The notes under the pieces: model-generated
The model's database searches: none
What the model saw: only the letters and a program-made list of their open reading frames with translations
What the model was told of the DNA's origin: nothing
Translations under genes and position numbers: made by a program
Assembly (NCBI RefSeq): GCF_900636575.1
Contig: NZ_LR134293.1
Coordinates: 617,001-681,000, forward strand
Length of the DNA stretch: 64,000 bases
Direction of reading: 5' to 3'
From: Streptococcus canis
GTDB lineage: Bacteria; Bacillota; Bacilli; Lactobacillales; Streptococcaceae
In this document: positions 35,405 to 43,736 of the stretch, in pieces
Numbering within the stretch: the stretch's first letter is position 1
Layout of the letters: the number at the start of each line of letters is the position of its first letter

Positions 35405-37093
35405 CTAAGTTTTCTTTTGATTTTTGTGTGCTGGCCAATGATTATAGTACCCACGTTCATTCTTTGGCTTTTTCTGTTTTTCGGGTGATGCTCTACCGTT
35501 AGCGTAAGATGCGCTAGCAAACGGGGGTAGATCTTCTTTAGGATAAAAACCTGTATGGAGCTGTCGACCTACTGGTATGACCTTCTGGCCTGCTTCAAAC
35601 CCTTCAGGTAGATTGCTTTTGATTTCTTTATGTAACCCTCTTTCTGATTTTATTTGTTTGATGTCATAGTATTCTAAAAAGCCTTTCCAAACATGATAGA
35701 CAAAGCTATTAGGAATAAATTCGCTGGTGAGCTCATCCGTGAAGAACTTAGAAACGAAGTCAATAACTGGGTTCATCTCTTTATGGTGTTCTTCTAGTAT
35801 CTCAATAGATGTTTTTGGATTAATGTCAGTGATTGGGGTTTCAATCGCTAGCTTAAGTAAGTACTCAAGAACTTCTTTGCGATTAATATAATCATTTCTG
35901 ATAGCTTTGTTGGGCTTTCCTTTAAATACTTTGGTAAAAGGTAAGATTCTAAAGCGTCTATCAATGGCGGACTTATCACCGTTCATTCGTGGTAAACCGT
36001 TGGAAGATTGTACCACAGTCATGTTTAAACGGATACTATACGGGCGTTTCCCCTTGTCCTCAATCGTCATAATGTCACCCGTGGCTAAACTAAATATATC
36101 AGACGTATCTTTGATAACCGCGTCTTTTTGAATATCATCACCAATTACAATGGATTTTCCTAAAAGTATAGATGTAGTAAAGCGGCTTTTTGCTAGCTCT
36201 GTTATTTTAAGGCTTGCTACGTTATCCATACCCACTAAATTAATGAGTAATTGCTGAAAAGTCCCTTTTCCTGTTCCACCTTCACCAAATAACCAGAAGA
36301 TTTTCTGCAATGATTGCCCTGTGATACTAGCTTTAATAATCTGAATAGCAAGGTTATAAAGTTCGGTGTCACCGTCAAACAACTCTAAGAGCCAAGTAGT
36401 GGGTTTCCATCCCTTTATTGTCGGTTCTTTGGCTTTCTTGTTGTAACTTGTCTTAATTTTGCGCGTGACGGTTATATCTGGAGTTAATTCTTCAAATCGA
36501 CCAGTTTTATAATTGTAGAGCCGATTTCCGATAACTGTATATTCTCTTTGAATCTCCTTCAGTTGACTTTGCCTAGCAATTTTGTAAAGTGTATCAAAAG
36601 CTTGTTTTTCAGTTGCGTTTGGGAAAATAACTGAAATAAGATCTTGTAAAAACTCATTATCTTCTAGCCAAACCCCGTGATCAGGATGAAAAAAGTAAAG
36701 TGGGGCTTTTTGTCCTTGAGCTTCAGGTTTAACTCGAATAAAGCGGAGATAGTGTTTAAGCATAATAGCCACGCCCAAAGGTGTTTTAGGTAAAGCCTTT
36801 TCACTGGCTTCTTGTCCTTTTTCTTTAGCTAATTCTTCATGTTGTACCTCGGTCAATCTACCCGCTTTTACGTTCTCAAGGTGCTTGCTATCAGCCATAA
36901 CGCCATCATAGGCAATCTTGAAAGCTTCATCTTTCATCTCTTGACATTCCTTGATAAGCTGACCCCTAACACCTTTGAAAGTGCTGAAATATTTATCTCC
37001 ATTCTCACGCGCTTCAGTGATTTCATTTTCTAAGTTTTTCAAATCTTCTTGCTCTATGGTTCTACCCTCTCTTTCTGTATTCTGCTTTGGCAA
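35405..37093 (-). CDS. P4-family phage/plasmid primase-helicase (SF3 helicase, D5 type)
   Basis: The 562-residue protein has an N-terminal helical region, a D5 N-terminal domain and an SF3-type ATPase with Walker A GEGGTGKGT at about 270-278, Walker B IVIGDDI and a motif C-like TVVQSSNGLP. The C-terminal region is a likely origin-binding winged helix. In PICIs such proteins bind iterons, melt the origin and unwind DNA. It overlaps the upstream primase gene by 32 bases, so the pair is coupled. The iteron array follows its stop. Confidence 0.88.
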   Translation of the reverse strand: MPKQNTEREGRTIEQEDLKNLENEITEARENGDKYFSTFKGVRGQLIKECQEMKDEAFKIAYDGVMADSKHLENVKAGRLTEVQHEELAKEKGQEASEKALPKTPLGVAIMLKHYLRFIRVKPEAQGQKAPLYFFHPDHGVWLEDNEFLQDLISVIFPNATEKQAFDTLYKIARQSQLKEIQREYTVIGNRLYNYKTGRFEELTPDITVTRKIKTSYNKKAKEPTIKGWKPTTWLLELFDGDTELYNLAIQIIKASITGQSLQKIFWLFGEGGTGKGTFQQLLINLVGMDNVASLKITELAKSRFTTSILLGKSIVIGDDIQKDAVIKDTSDIFSLATGDIMTIEDKGKRPYSIRLNMTVVQSSNGLPRMNGDKSAIDRRFRILPFTKVFKGKPNKAIRNDYINRKEVLEYLLKLAIETPITDINPKTSIEILEEHHKEMNPVIDFVSKFFTDELTSEFIPNSFVYHVWKGFLEYYDIKQIKSERGLHKEIKSNLPEGFEAGQKVIPVGRQLHTGFYPKEDLPPFASASYANGRASPEKQKKPKNERGYYNHWPAHKNQKKT

Positions 37094-37919
37094 TGCTGGT
37101 AAACGTCCTATCTATCTCATCAATAGGTAGTGGCTTGGTTGTCACGCTGTTGGCTATTTGTACCAGCTCATAAGCCGTCTCTAAATCACAATCAACCCAT
37201 TTATTAAATAGCAAGCCAACAAATCTAGTTAAGGCCACGTTACGCCCACCTTCATCTCCAAAGCCATTAAACAGGGTATCTATGACCCTCATGGTAATAG
37301 AACGCTGACTTCTAGGGCGTGGCGTGTAAGTAGTAACAACCTGTCTGTTTGGTGTGCTACCGTTTTTAGGGACAGGATAATCAAGACCACGGTTTACAGA
37401 GCGCTGATAGTCTTCTGGGGCGCCTGTTGTAACGGGTAAGCCTTGTAATTGCGACCAGGTAAGACTGCCTAAATCAAACGGTAGTCCAATCTTATCGGCT
37501 ATCTCCTTGACCACTTGTTTATAAGCAGCTTCAGTCATCACGTCACTAGGCTTCACGACAAGGCGATAGCGGGGCTTCTCGGGGGTGTGTTTAATCGTTG
37601 GATAAATAATATAACTATACTCCCAAAGTGTCTGAGAAACGATTTTAGGTAGGTTGACGCCTGTTTCTATCTCGTCATAGTCAAGAAAAATCAAATCACG
37701 ATAGACTAAACTAGCATTATTGCGCTTATAGCTCCCGTTTTTCTCTGCTGTGACCTTGCCGCTTAGGCAGTAGGGAGCTTGTGTTCGCTTGTATTCTTCA
37801 ATATCAATATCCTCAGGCGGTTTCAAAGGTTTAAACTGAGCAATATAGTCAAATGGTTCTAAAGGTCCTTTGTAGGGGTACAAATAAGAGCTAAAGCCTC
37901 TCGCTTCATAAATAGCCAT
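37062..37919 (-). CDS. Primase-like replication protein
   Basis: The 285-residue protein has a region (about 80-105) with YRDLIFLDYDEIE, an AEP-primase-like acidic motif, and YRLVVKPSD with the expected basic partner. It ends with a PriCT-like helical domain (FVGLLFNKWVDCDLETAYELVQIAN). It precedes the P4-type helicase by overlap. The two together equal the usual fused primase-helicase of other islands. The ATG follows AGAAAGGGGCAATGAT. Confidence 0.75.
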   Translation of the reverse strand: MAIYEARGFSSYLYPYKGPLEPFDYIAQFKPLKPPEDIDIEEYKRTQAPYCLSGKVTAEKNGSYKRNNASLVYRDLIFLDYDEIETGVNLPKIVSQTLWEYSYIIYPTIKHTPEKPRYRLVVKPSDVMTEAAYKQVVKEIADKIGLPFDLGSLTWSQLQGLPVTTGAPEDYQRSVNRGLDYPVPKNGSTPNRQVVTTYTPRPRSQRSITMRVIDTLFNGFGDEGGRNVALTRFVGLLFNKWVDCDLETAYELVQIANSVTTKPLPIDEIDRTFTSIAKAEYRKRG

Positions 37920-37920
37920 A

Positions 37921-38073
37921 TCATTGCCCCTTTCTACGTTTTTTCTTCAGCTTTTTCAAATGTTGCTGTTCCTTGTTTTGCTCAATGGTTGGGCGTCTGT
38001 TTTTATAAATGCGGTCATCAGCTAGTAACATGTTGTCAAAAGCTGGATGGTGTTGTCTGAAACTACCTGCCAT
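37921..38073 (-). CDS. Small basic protein (50 residues)
   Basis: Starting at MAGSFRQHHPAFDN (GGGGGTGG lies upstream), the protein ends in a strongly basic KKLKKKRRKGQ tail. It overlaps the preceding HTH gene by about 11 bases and is followed directly by the primase gene. A nucleic-acid-binding role is suggested only by its charge. Confidence 0.45.
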   Translation of the reverse strand: MAGSFRQHHPAFDNMLLADDRIYKNRRPTIEQNKEQQHLKKLKKKRRKGQ

Positions 38074-38341
38074 TTTCCACCCCCAAAAAGATAAGAATAT
38101 CACTGACCTTGTAATAATGTTTCCTGGTGTCTTCTAGTGGTGGTTGGTATCGTCTTAAACCAGCTTTTTCCCACCGTTTTAGAGTTTTGCCTTTGATACT
38201 TAATTCCTCTTTGACTTGTTCAGCCGTGATCAACCCTAAAACTCTTGGTTTAGGTTTCTGGTAGGCTTCCAAAAAGCGATTAAACGCGGTCAGGTTTTGT
38301 TCTAAGAGTTTTGCTTCATAATCTTGACTAAATAAGCTCAT
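38063..38341 (-). CDS. MerR/excisionase-like HTH protein
   Basis: The 92-residue protein has a HTH with the same pattern as the IME's xis-like protein (ITAEQVKEELSIKGKTLKRWEKAGLRRYQPPLEDTRKHYYKVSDIL). It sits in the early operon and not beside int, so it may act in replication control rather than excision. The overlap with the downstream small ORF indicates coupling. Confidence 0.7.
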   Translation of the reverse strand: MSLFSQDYEAKLLEQNLTAFNRFLEAYQKPKPRVLGLITAEQVKEELSIKGKTLKRWEKAGLRRYQPPLEDTRKHYYKVSDILIFLGVENGR

Positions 38342-38343
38342 GC

Positions 38344-38673
38344 CTAACCTCCTTTGAGTAATTCCTTATAACTGGTTAAATCGGCATTCAATAACACACT
38401 TAGGCGTTCCTGTTCCTTTTGTACTTGGTTATAAAAGGCTTTAGCACCGTCTAGCAATTCTTCTTTGTTAGCTGGAATAAAGTAACCACGATTGAATCCG
38501 TGCCTAATGCCGATAATAGGGACGTTATAGCGCGTGATTAAGCTACTGATGATACTTTGGACGGAGCGTTCTTCAAGTTTCAGTATTAAGCCAATCTCTG
38601 CTCCTGTAATGGGGTTGTCTGCCCCCACCTTAATCAGATTAAGGACACGTCTATAATTTTCTGGTAGTGTCAT
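38344..38673 (-). CDS. Winged-HTH-like hypothetical protein
   Basis: The 109-residue protein has a winged-helix-like N-terminus (NYRRVLNLIKVGADNPITGAEIGLILKLEERSVQSIISSL ... GFNRGYFIPAN) and a helical tail. Similar small HTH proteins occur in lactococcal and streptococcal phages near replication genes. It ends 2 bases before the next gene starts. Confidence 0.6.
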   Translation of the reverse strand: MTLPENYRRVLNLIKVGADNPITGAEIGLILKLEERSVQSIISSLITRYNVPIIGIRHGFNRGYFIPANKEELLDGAKAFYNQVQKEQERLSVLLNADLTSYKELLKGG

Positions 38674-38684
38674 TCAGTTCCTCC

Positions 38685-38879
38685 CTAATTGTAATAATGG
38701 TTCTGTGATTGAATATAAGCCCCATAATTTGCGTTCTGACGTGGTTTAGGTAATTGGGTATCTTCTGGTAAGTCAATCTCTATTAATGGCTTAGAACGGC
38801 TAAGAAGAAGCCCTAAGAGGCCTAAAACAATGAATAAAATAAGTGTCTGTATTGGGGTGAGATTAAGTTCTTGCATCAT
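38685..38879 (-). CDS. Small single-pass membrane protein
   Basis: The 64-residue protein has one transmembrane helix at about 9-28 (TPIQTLILFIVLGLLGLLLS) and a polar C-terminus (RQNANYGAYIQSQNHYYN). Its start overlaps the upstream stop (ATGA). Small membrane proteins are common in the early operons of PICIs; the role is unknown. Confidence 0.6.
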   Translation of the reverse strand: MMQELNLTPIQTLILFIVLGLLGLLLSRSKPLIEIDLPEDTQLPKPRQNANYGAYIQSQNHYYN

Positions 38880-39208
38880 GCCGATACCTCACTTAAATAA
38901 TTTTCAAGTTCCCCAGTGTCTTTCTCTGAACAAGGTAAACCGTTAACGGCTCTAAAGACAATCTCTGTGGTTTGTTGATAGTCTAAAGCTTCCCATGCTT
39001 CTTCAAAGCTGGTGGCACTTTTTCTGAATTTATTGATGTATTCTGCCATAACGTTAGCAATAATCACCCATGCGATATGTTGGTTATATAGTCGAGCGAA
39101 ATAGGCTTCAGCTTTATCTTTGCTGAGTTGGCGTTTTTTGAACATTTCTCGCTGTTCGGGAGTGTATCTATCTTTTGAAAAAGGATGTGTTTCTACTCTA
39201 TATTCCAT
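38876..39208 (-). CDS. Hypothetical phage-island protein
   Basis: The 110-residue protein is mostly helical and charged (PFSKDRYTPEQREMFKKRQLSKDKAEAYFARLYNQHIAW). No motif is recognised. It has an AATGAGGTAAGACATA leader and is translationally coupled to the small membrane-protein gene. Confidence 0.55.
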   Translation of the reverse strand: MEYRVETHPFSKDRYTPEQREMFKKRQLSKDKAEAYFARLYNQHIAWVIIANVMAEYINKFRKSATSFEEAWEALDYQQTTEIVFRAVNGLPCSEKDTGELENYLSEVSA

Positions 39209-39219
39209 TATGTCTTACC

Positions 39220-39402
39220 TCATTTTTTGCCTACATTTGCCAACCATTCGCCAGTATTAGCTCTATCTATCATGATGTATAAAATCTGTTTTTCAATACT
39301 TGGATTGATGCTATTGGCTAGAGCTGATAAGACGTCTTTTAGGTCTTGACCAACCAATCTTAAACCATTGTTAAGTAATTGTGCGGTTCTAACTGATGTC
39401 AT
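39220..39402 (-). CDS. Small hypothetical protein (60 residues)
   Basis: A helical 60-residue protein (MTSVRTAQLLNNGLRLVGQD...) with a good AAGGAGAATAAA ribosome binding site. It is the first gene of this minus-strand block after the intergenic region that holds a + strand ncRNA candidate. No family is recognised. Confidence 0.55.
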   Translation of the reverse strand: MTSVRTAQLLNNGLRLVGQDLKDVLSALANSINPSIEKQILYIMIDRANTGEWLANVGKK

Positions 39403-39511
39403 TTTATTCTCCTTACTAATTCTTATTTTTTGTGTAGTATTCTTATTGATTGCTTGTTTCTTATACTAGATTCATGCTAGTTTTAAGGGGTAGCGCCCTA
39501 CGTATGGTCAA

Positions 39512-39640
39512 AATAGCTTCAATGTGCTATAATTTAAGACATAAAACCCCTTTAATAATAGCTTGCCTGCTTTATTAATTGAGTTTAGTTATACTAGTTA
39601 AAGGCTTGGAAGTTTGGTCGCTGTCAAAGCCTTTTTTGTT
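39512..39640 (+). ncRNA. Candidate ~100-nt small RNA opposite the early operon
   Basis: A + strand TGCTATAAT extended -10 (TATAAT 39528-39533) with a weak TGGTCA -35 17 bases upstream would start a transcript near 39540. An AAAGGCTT/AAGCCTTT terminator with a T6 run ends it near 39638. It contains no ORF. Thirty bases (39542-39571) match the int leader (46409-46438) at 28 positions. Confidence 0.5.
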
Positions 39641-39655
39641 GTTCTGGGTTATTGA

Positions 39656-39898
39656 TTAATAATTACCTTGTTCAATGTCATTCAAACGCTTTTGCTCTGC
39701 TTTGCGATCATAGATTAGCACTTTGTCATCAAGCATAAGCGATACGCCTTCCAATACGTTGAAAATTTCCTGTGTGACTGCTTCAAATTGTTCACGATCC
39801 ACACTAGGTACTTTATCAGCGTAACCCTGTGCTAGTTCAGCAAAATCAACACCTTCATCAATCCATTTCTTTAACTCTTTGTAAGTTGTTGCTTTCAT
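39656..39898 (-). CDS. Hypothetical phage-island protein
   Basis: From MKATTYKELKKWIDEGVDFA (AAAGGAG 8 bases upstream) the product has 80 residues and is helical and acidic. The upstream ATG at 39919 overlaps the neighbouring gene and is a less likely start. No family is recognised. Confidence 0.55.
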   Translation of the reverse strand: MKATTYKELKKWIDEGVDFAELAQGYADKVPSVDREQFEAVTQEIFNVLEGVSLMLDDKVLIYDRKAEQKRLNDIEQGNY

Positions 39899-39911
39899 AG
39901 TATTTTCTCCT

Positions 39912-40319
39912 TTATCCATAGAGTTCCGTTAGTTCTTTAAAATACTGATCAGGAATTTCATCCATAGCCACTTGTTGTAATTGAATGGCCTTTAAACGAT
40001 TGGTGTCGCTAGCAGTCGGTTTATTAATAATTTCAGCCGTTGCCTGTACTTGCTTGAAATACTCTTCAAGCTTAAGTTGCCTTCCTGCGGAAACTTCTTC
40101 GGATATGGCTTTTCTGTTATTGATAATTTCAAAGGTATCAATTTCACCGTTTGCCATGGTGTAATCAATGTTATTTCGATACCGCCAAGCTGCCAGCCTA
40201 AGCTTGATGTCTTTTTCAGACCAATCGGGAAGCCGTTCAGCAATCAGCTCTAGGCTCATTGTTCCTGTATCGTCAAATATCTGATGTAATAATTCTTGTG
40301 TAAATGGTGTTCTAGCCAT
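39912..40319 (-). CDS. Hypothetical HTH-containing phage-island protein
   Basis: The 135-residue protein has a terminase-small-subunit-like or Myb-like HTH at its start (FDDTGTMSLELIAERLPDWSEKDIKLRLAAWRYRNN), then a helical region. It lies in the early operon, directly after the cro-like gene. It could be a regulator or a small terminase homolog that redirects packaging; I cannot decide. Confidence 0.5.
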   Translation of the reverse strand: MARTPFTQELLHQIFDDTGTMSLELIAERLPDWSEKDIKLRLAAWRYRNNIDYTMANGEIDTFEIINNRKAISEEVSAGRQLKLEEYFKQVQATAEIINKPTASDTNRLKAIQLQQVAMDEIPDQYFKELTELYG

Positions 40320-40352
40320 TTTTTATTTGCCTGCCTTTCTCAAATTCAAAAC

Positions 40353-40604
40353 TTTACTTTTGAATACTTTTTATCAAAAAAATATATCTTCTAAAGTTAT
40401 ATCAGGAAATAAAGGTAGTAATAGTTCTTTAAACACCAACTTCTCACTATCTTTAAAAGAATTTTTTCCAACTTCTTTATTGTGATAGCTTTGTTTGGTA
40501 ATTCCTAGCTTGTTACCTAATTCTTCCTGAGTAAACCCAAGCATATTTCTATAACCTCTAACTTTATTTTTTTTCAAATCCACACCTCCTTTACTTTTGA
40601 ATAC
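40353..40604. promoter_or_regulatory. Direct-repeat operators flanking the cro-like gene
   Basis: The 15-mer TTTACTTTTGAATAC occurs exactly at 40353-40367 and 40590-40604. Shorter versions (TACTTTTATTTACTTTT) lie near 40637-40660 in the cro/cI intergenic region. One copy sits at each end of the cro-like gene. They are candidate binding sites of the island repressor. Confidence 0.55.
40374..40577 (-). CDS. Cro-like XRE HTH regulator
   Basis: The start is a TTG at 40577 with AAAGGAGG 7 bases before it. The 67-residue protein is an HTH_3 domain (VRGYRNMLGFTQEELGNKLGITKQSYHNKEVGKNSF). It is divergent from the CI-like gene and leads the replication operon, the usual position of Cro/Str in phages and PICIs. 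Confidence 0.8.
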   Translation of the reverse strand: MKKNKVRGYRNMLGFTQEELGNKLGITKQSYHNKEVGKNSFKDSEKLVFKELLLPLFPDITLEDIFF

Positions 40605-40698
40605 CATTCGAGTATAACTGCTTGTTTTCATTTTGTCAATACTTTTATTTACTTTTAAAAAAAAATGCGTTATTATATACTAAAAAGGAGGTTTCCTT

Positions 40699-41490
40699 AT
40701 GAAAACCCATAATGCTCAAGTCGGCGAAAGAGTTAAGAAGATACGACTTTCGTTGGGCGAATCAATGGAACAATTCGGATCAAGGTTTAACACATCAAAG
40801 GGGACAGTTAATAATTGGGAAAAAGGGCGTAACTTGCCTAATAAAGAAAATTTAAAAAAGATTGCTGATTTAGGCAACAAAGAAGTGGTTGAACTTCTAT
40901 ATGGTAACTATGAAGATAGAATTTTCGATGAATTAAGAAATGCAGCTTGGCTGTATAATTTCGATGATATAGACCTTCACGAATTATCCAAACAAGTTAA
41001 TGACGATATCATAAGTAGGTATGGATACTTTTCTGATTTCAAACTACCTTATGTTGATATTTCTAATTATATAAGTTTTGCACTGGATAGGTTATTGATG
41101 AATAAAAAAGTATTTGAAATCTCTTCAGATTCGTTTTATAAAATCAATGCTATACCAACCTATTCTATAAAAAATGAAGATCCTAAAAACGAAGGGCTCA
41201 CTTTATCTTCTTTCACAAATTTAGAAATAGTTTTTAATGACTTTGAGACTGAAGAAGATATAGACAAAGTACAAATTAAATACAGCACACTATTAGAAAT
41301 AGACTTTGTGATTGTTCATAATCATTTAGAAAAAATAGTTTTTGAAGGATTAGAAAAAATTGAACAACCAAGATATAACAGCTTTTTCAAAAAAGAAATT
41401 CTAGACAAATTTAAGCAAAAAATTTCTAAACAAGTTTTTGAGTTTGCTAAGAAAGACTACTCACTTATGATTAGTCGATTAAAAGACTGA
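40699..41490 (+). CDS. CI/Stl-like island repressor
   Basis: The 263-residue protein has an N-terminal XRE HTH (RVKKIRLSLGESMEQFGSRFNTSKGTVNNWEKG) and a long C-terminal region with no S24 autocleavage motif. Such repressors (as Stl in SaPIs) are lifted by a helper-phage protein, not by RecA. The ATG follows AAAAAGGAGGTTTCCTT. It faces the cro-like gene across a 120-base regulatory region. Confidence 0.78.
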   Translation: MKTHNAQVGERVKKIRLSLGESMEQFGSRFNTSKGTVNNWEKGRNLPNKENLKKIADLGNKEVVELLYGNYEDRIFDELRNAAWLYNFDDIDLHELSKQVNDDIISRYGYFSDFKLPYVDISNYISFALDRLLMNKKVFEISSDSFYKINAIPTYSIKNEDPKNEGLTLSSFTNLEIVFNDFETEEDIDKVQIKYSTLLEIDFVIVHNHLEKIVFEGLEKIEQPRYNSFFKKEILDKFKQKISKQVFEFAKKDYSLMISRLKD

Positions 41491-41587
41491 TCATGCTCCA
41501 GATGGATTTTTAAACTGATTATTAGGCGCAACATGCCCCAACCATAGCTTTAGTCAAAAAAGCTACTGTTAGAAAGGAATGTAAGAT

Positions 41588-42412
41588 ATGGTAAAAATTA
41601 CGGCAAACGGGAGTGAAATTACACTATTAGCAAATAATACTGACTATGTCAGCTTAACTGATATAGCAAGATATAAAAATAGTGAAGACCCTAGAATGGT
41701 AGTCACTAACTGGCTTAGTTCTTACGCTACGATTGACTTTTTGGCAGCGTGGGAGGTACTAAATAATCCCAATTTTAAACGATTGGAATTCCAATCGTTT
41801 AGAAGTGAGCCTGGTCGACTAATTATTACTCCAAAACAATGGATTGAACGAATGAATGCTGTCGGTATCACCTCACGTTCAGGACGTGGTGGGGGCACTT
41901 ATGCTCATTCCGATATTGCTTTTGAGTTTGCTTCTTGGATTTCCCCAGAGTTCAAACTCTACATCATACAAGACTACCAAAGACTAAAGCAAGAGGAAGC
42001 TTATAAGAATCAAATTGAGTGGAGAGCCAATCGCTACCTATCTAAACTCAATTACGGTTTTCAAACTGATGCTGTTAAAGAACACATTGTTCCAACCATC
42101 ACACCAGCCCAACAACGTTACGCTTATGCCAATGAAGCAGACCTTGTGAATGTCGCTGTCTTCGGGATGACTGCCAAGCAATTTCAAAAACAATTTCCAA
42201 ATAAAGAAGGGAATCTAAGAGATAACGCTAGTATTGAAGAACTACTGGTTATCAATAACATCCAATTACTCAATTCTGAAATGATAAAATCTGGGATTGA
42301 TAGCCCAACTCGACTAAAAGAACTAAACCGAATAGCTAAAGAACAATATCAAACCCTTGTTAACAATAATCAAAAAGCTCTTCAAGAATTGAAAAAATTA
42401 GATAACAAATAA
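41588..42412 (+). CDS. KilA-N domain protein (antirepressor-like)
   Basis: The 274-residue protein has an N-terminal KilA-N domain (about 10-115, with DYVSLTDIARYKNSEDPRMVVTNWL and the conserved GRGGGTYAHSDIAFEFASWIS) and a helical C-terminus. KilA-N proteins are DNA-binding and often act as antirepressors in phages. It follows the CI-like gene after 97 bases, with its own AGAAAGGAATGTAAGAT ribosome binding site. Confidence 0.85.
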   Translation: MVKITANGSEITLLANNTDYVSLTDIARYKNSEDPRMVVTNWLSSYATIDFLAAWEVLNNPNFKRLEFQSFRSEPGRLIITPKQWIERMNAVGITSRSGRGGGTYAHSDIAFEFASWISPEFKLYIIQDYQRLKQEEAYKNQIEWRANRYLSKLNYGFQTDAVKEHIVPTITPAQQRYAYANEADLVNVAVFGMTAKQFQKQFPNKEGNLRDNASIEELLVINNIQLLNSEMIKSGIDSPTRLKELNRIAKEQYQTLVNNNQKALQELKKLDNK

Positions 42413-42855
42413 AAAAGCCCCGCGCTCAACTTTGGTCGGCGCGACTTCAGGATTATCGGAGAAGTTATTGGGAGTTTTACATCTAAATCATGACTATCTG
42501 ATACCCACGCGCCAAATGCCGCGATTTTTCGCTAATTTTGTTCACTTTACCTTTAAGGACTCGCATTTTGCTCTTTAAGACAGCCGAAAAGTCCGATTTT
42601 CTGAATACTATACGCTAAAAATGCCAACTGATTTTAGAAGCTGTCACAACGGAAAAGTAAATTAATAAACGACCGATATATCAAGTTTTTCAAGTTCTTT
42701 AAGTGAATTTACCGAGCGTTTTAGAACTATTGAAATAGGTTGACGTAATATGTCAGTACGTGCCAACATTTTCCAATATTTGGAAATTCTTTGGCTACTG
42801 TCGCAATAAAACATAAATCCCCATACTTGCTTACTGATGTTAGAAAGGAATTAAA
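42413..42855. other. Gap with no recognised gene downstream of the KilA-N gene
   Basis: It starts with a GC-rich hairpin (CGCGC/GCGCG, about 42420-42445) that could end the KilA-N transcript. The rest holds short dyads and no ORF that I can support. A GTTTTAGAACTAT segment near 42718 resembles the first bases of a type II-A CRISPR repeat, but only over 13 bases (see rejected items). Confidence 0.3.
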
Positions 42856-42945
42856 ATGATTGATATAACGATGATAGCTATTGTATCGCTTATCCTTGTG
42901 GTTATCTTGGTCTGTTACTCACTATACCTTCTTATCCGTAAGTAA
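42856..42945 (+). CDS. 29-residue hydrophobic membrane peptide
   Basis: The ORF has TTAGAAAGGAATTAAA as an excellent leader. The peptide is one hydrophobic helix (MIAIVSLILVVILVCYSLYL) ending in a short basic LIRK tail. The size and layout resemble type I toxin peptides and small phage membrane proteins. No antisense RNA promoter was identified, so a toxin role is only a hypothesis. Confidence 0.5.
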   Translation: MIDITMIAIVSLILVVILVCYSLYLLIRK

Positions 42946-43183
42946 CATATATGAAAATGTAGGGTGGTGTACCTTACCGTTACCGCTCATTTTATGACCT
43001 GTTCAAATTTCATGTCTAAATGCCAAGTTTTTTATCTTTACCTACGGCCAAACTCCTTGATATGTCTTTAATTTTCTTTAATTACAAGACCCTCAAAACT
43101 TAGCAAAAATTGGGGCATAATCTGAACTTTTCTGAACTTTTTGTCGGCGGCAATTAAAAAATTTATAAGTAAGGAGTTTTATT
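42946..43183 (+). promoter_or_regulatory. Leader of the deacylase gene
   Basis: TCTGAACTTT occurs twice in tandem just before 43145, and a GTAAGGAG ribosome binding site precedes the next ATG. I see no clear promoter; nothing else is recognised. Confidence 0.25.
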
Positions 43184-43672
43184 ATGAGTACTTTTAAAAA
43201 TGTTATTGCTGAATTAAAGAAATTGAATATCTCTTATGAGCTGGTCGAGCATGAACCAGCTTTGACCACAGAACAAGCTGACAGTTTTATTGAAGGTATT
43301 GAGGGAGTAAGAACAAAAACAATGTTCTTGACTAACAAGAAAAAGACGCAATATTACTTGCTGATAATGGATGACCAAAAGATGCTAGACATGGAAAACT
43401 TTAAAGAATTGGTTGGTGTTAATCGTATTCGAATGGCTTCTGCGGACAGTCTATATCAGAAAATGCTTTTACCTCCTGGCGTGGTTTCGCCCTTTGGGTT
43501 AATCAATAATCAAGATAAAGATATTCTTGTTTATTTTGACCAAGAAATCGTCACAGAAGAAAGAATGAGTTTTCACCCTAATACTAACGATAGGACTATC
43601 TTTATCAATACCAAAGACCTATTTTCTTTCTTAAAGCATCTCGGATATGAAGTTAATATCATTGAGTTATAG
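43184..43672 (+). CDS. YbaK/ProX-family aminoacyl-tRNA deacylase
   Basis: The 162-residue protein matches the prolyl-tRNA editing fold: the EHEPALTTEQAD start, KTMFLTNKKKTQYYLLIMDDQK, the Gly-rich GVVSPFGLINN motif with the catalytic-loop G-x-x-(S/T)-P-F-G, and VYFDQEIV. ProX-type enzymes hydrolyse mischarged Ala-tRNA-Pro. It is island cargo with no phage role that I know; it may buffer mistranslation or act on other substrates. Confidence 0.8.
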   Translation: MSTFKNVIAELKKLNISYELVEHEPALTTEQADSFIEGIEGVRTKTMFLTNKKKTQYYLLIMDDQKMLDMENFKELVGVNRIRMASADSLYQKMLLPPGVVSPFGLINNQDKDILVYFDQEIVTEERMSFHPNTNDRTIFINTKDLFSFLKHLGYEVNIIEL

Positions 43673-43736
43673 TCTGTATGAATTATAATAATTTACTTCA
43701 CAAAATATTTATATATTTTTTGCAAAGGACACAAAT

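Noticed and set aside
42716..42737. GTTTTAGAACTAT resembling the start of a type II-A CRISPR repeat or repeat mimic
   Set aside because: Only about 12 of 13 bases match and the rest of the repeat does not. There is a single copy, no spacers and no cas gene.
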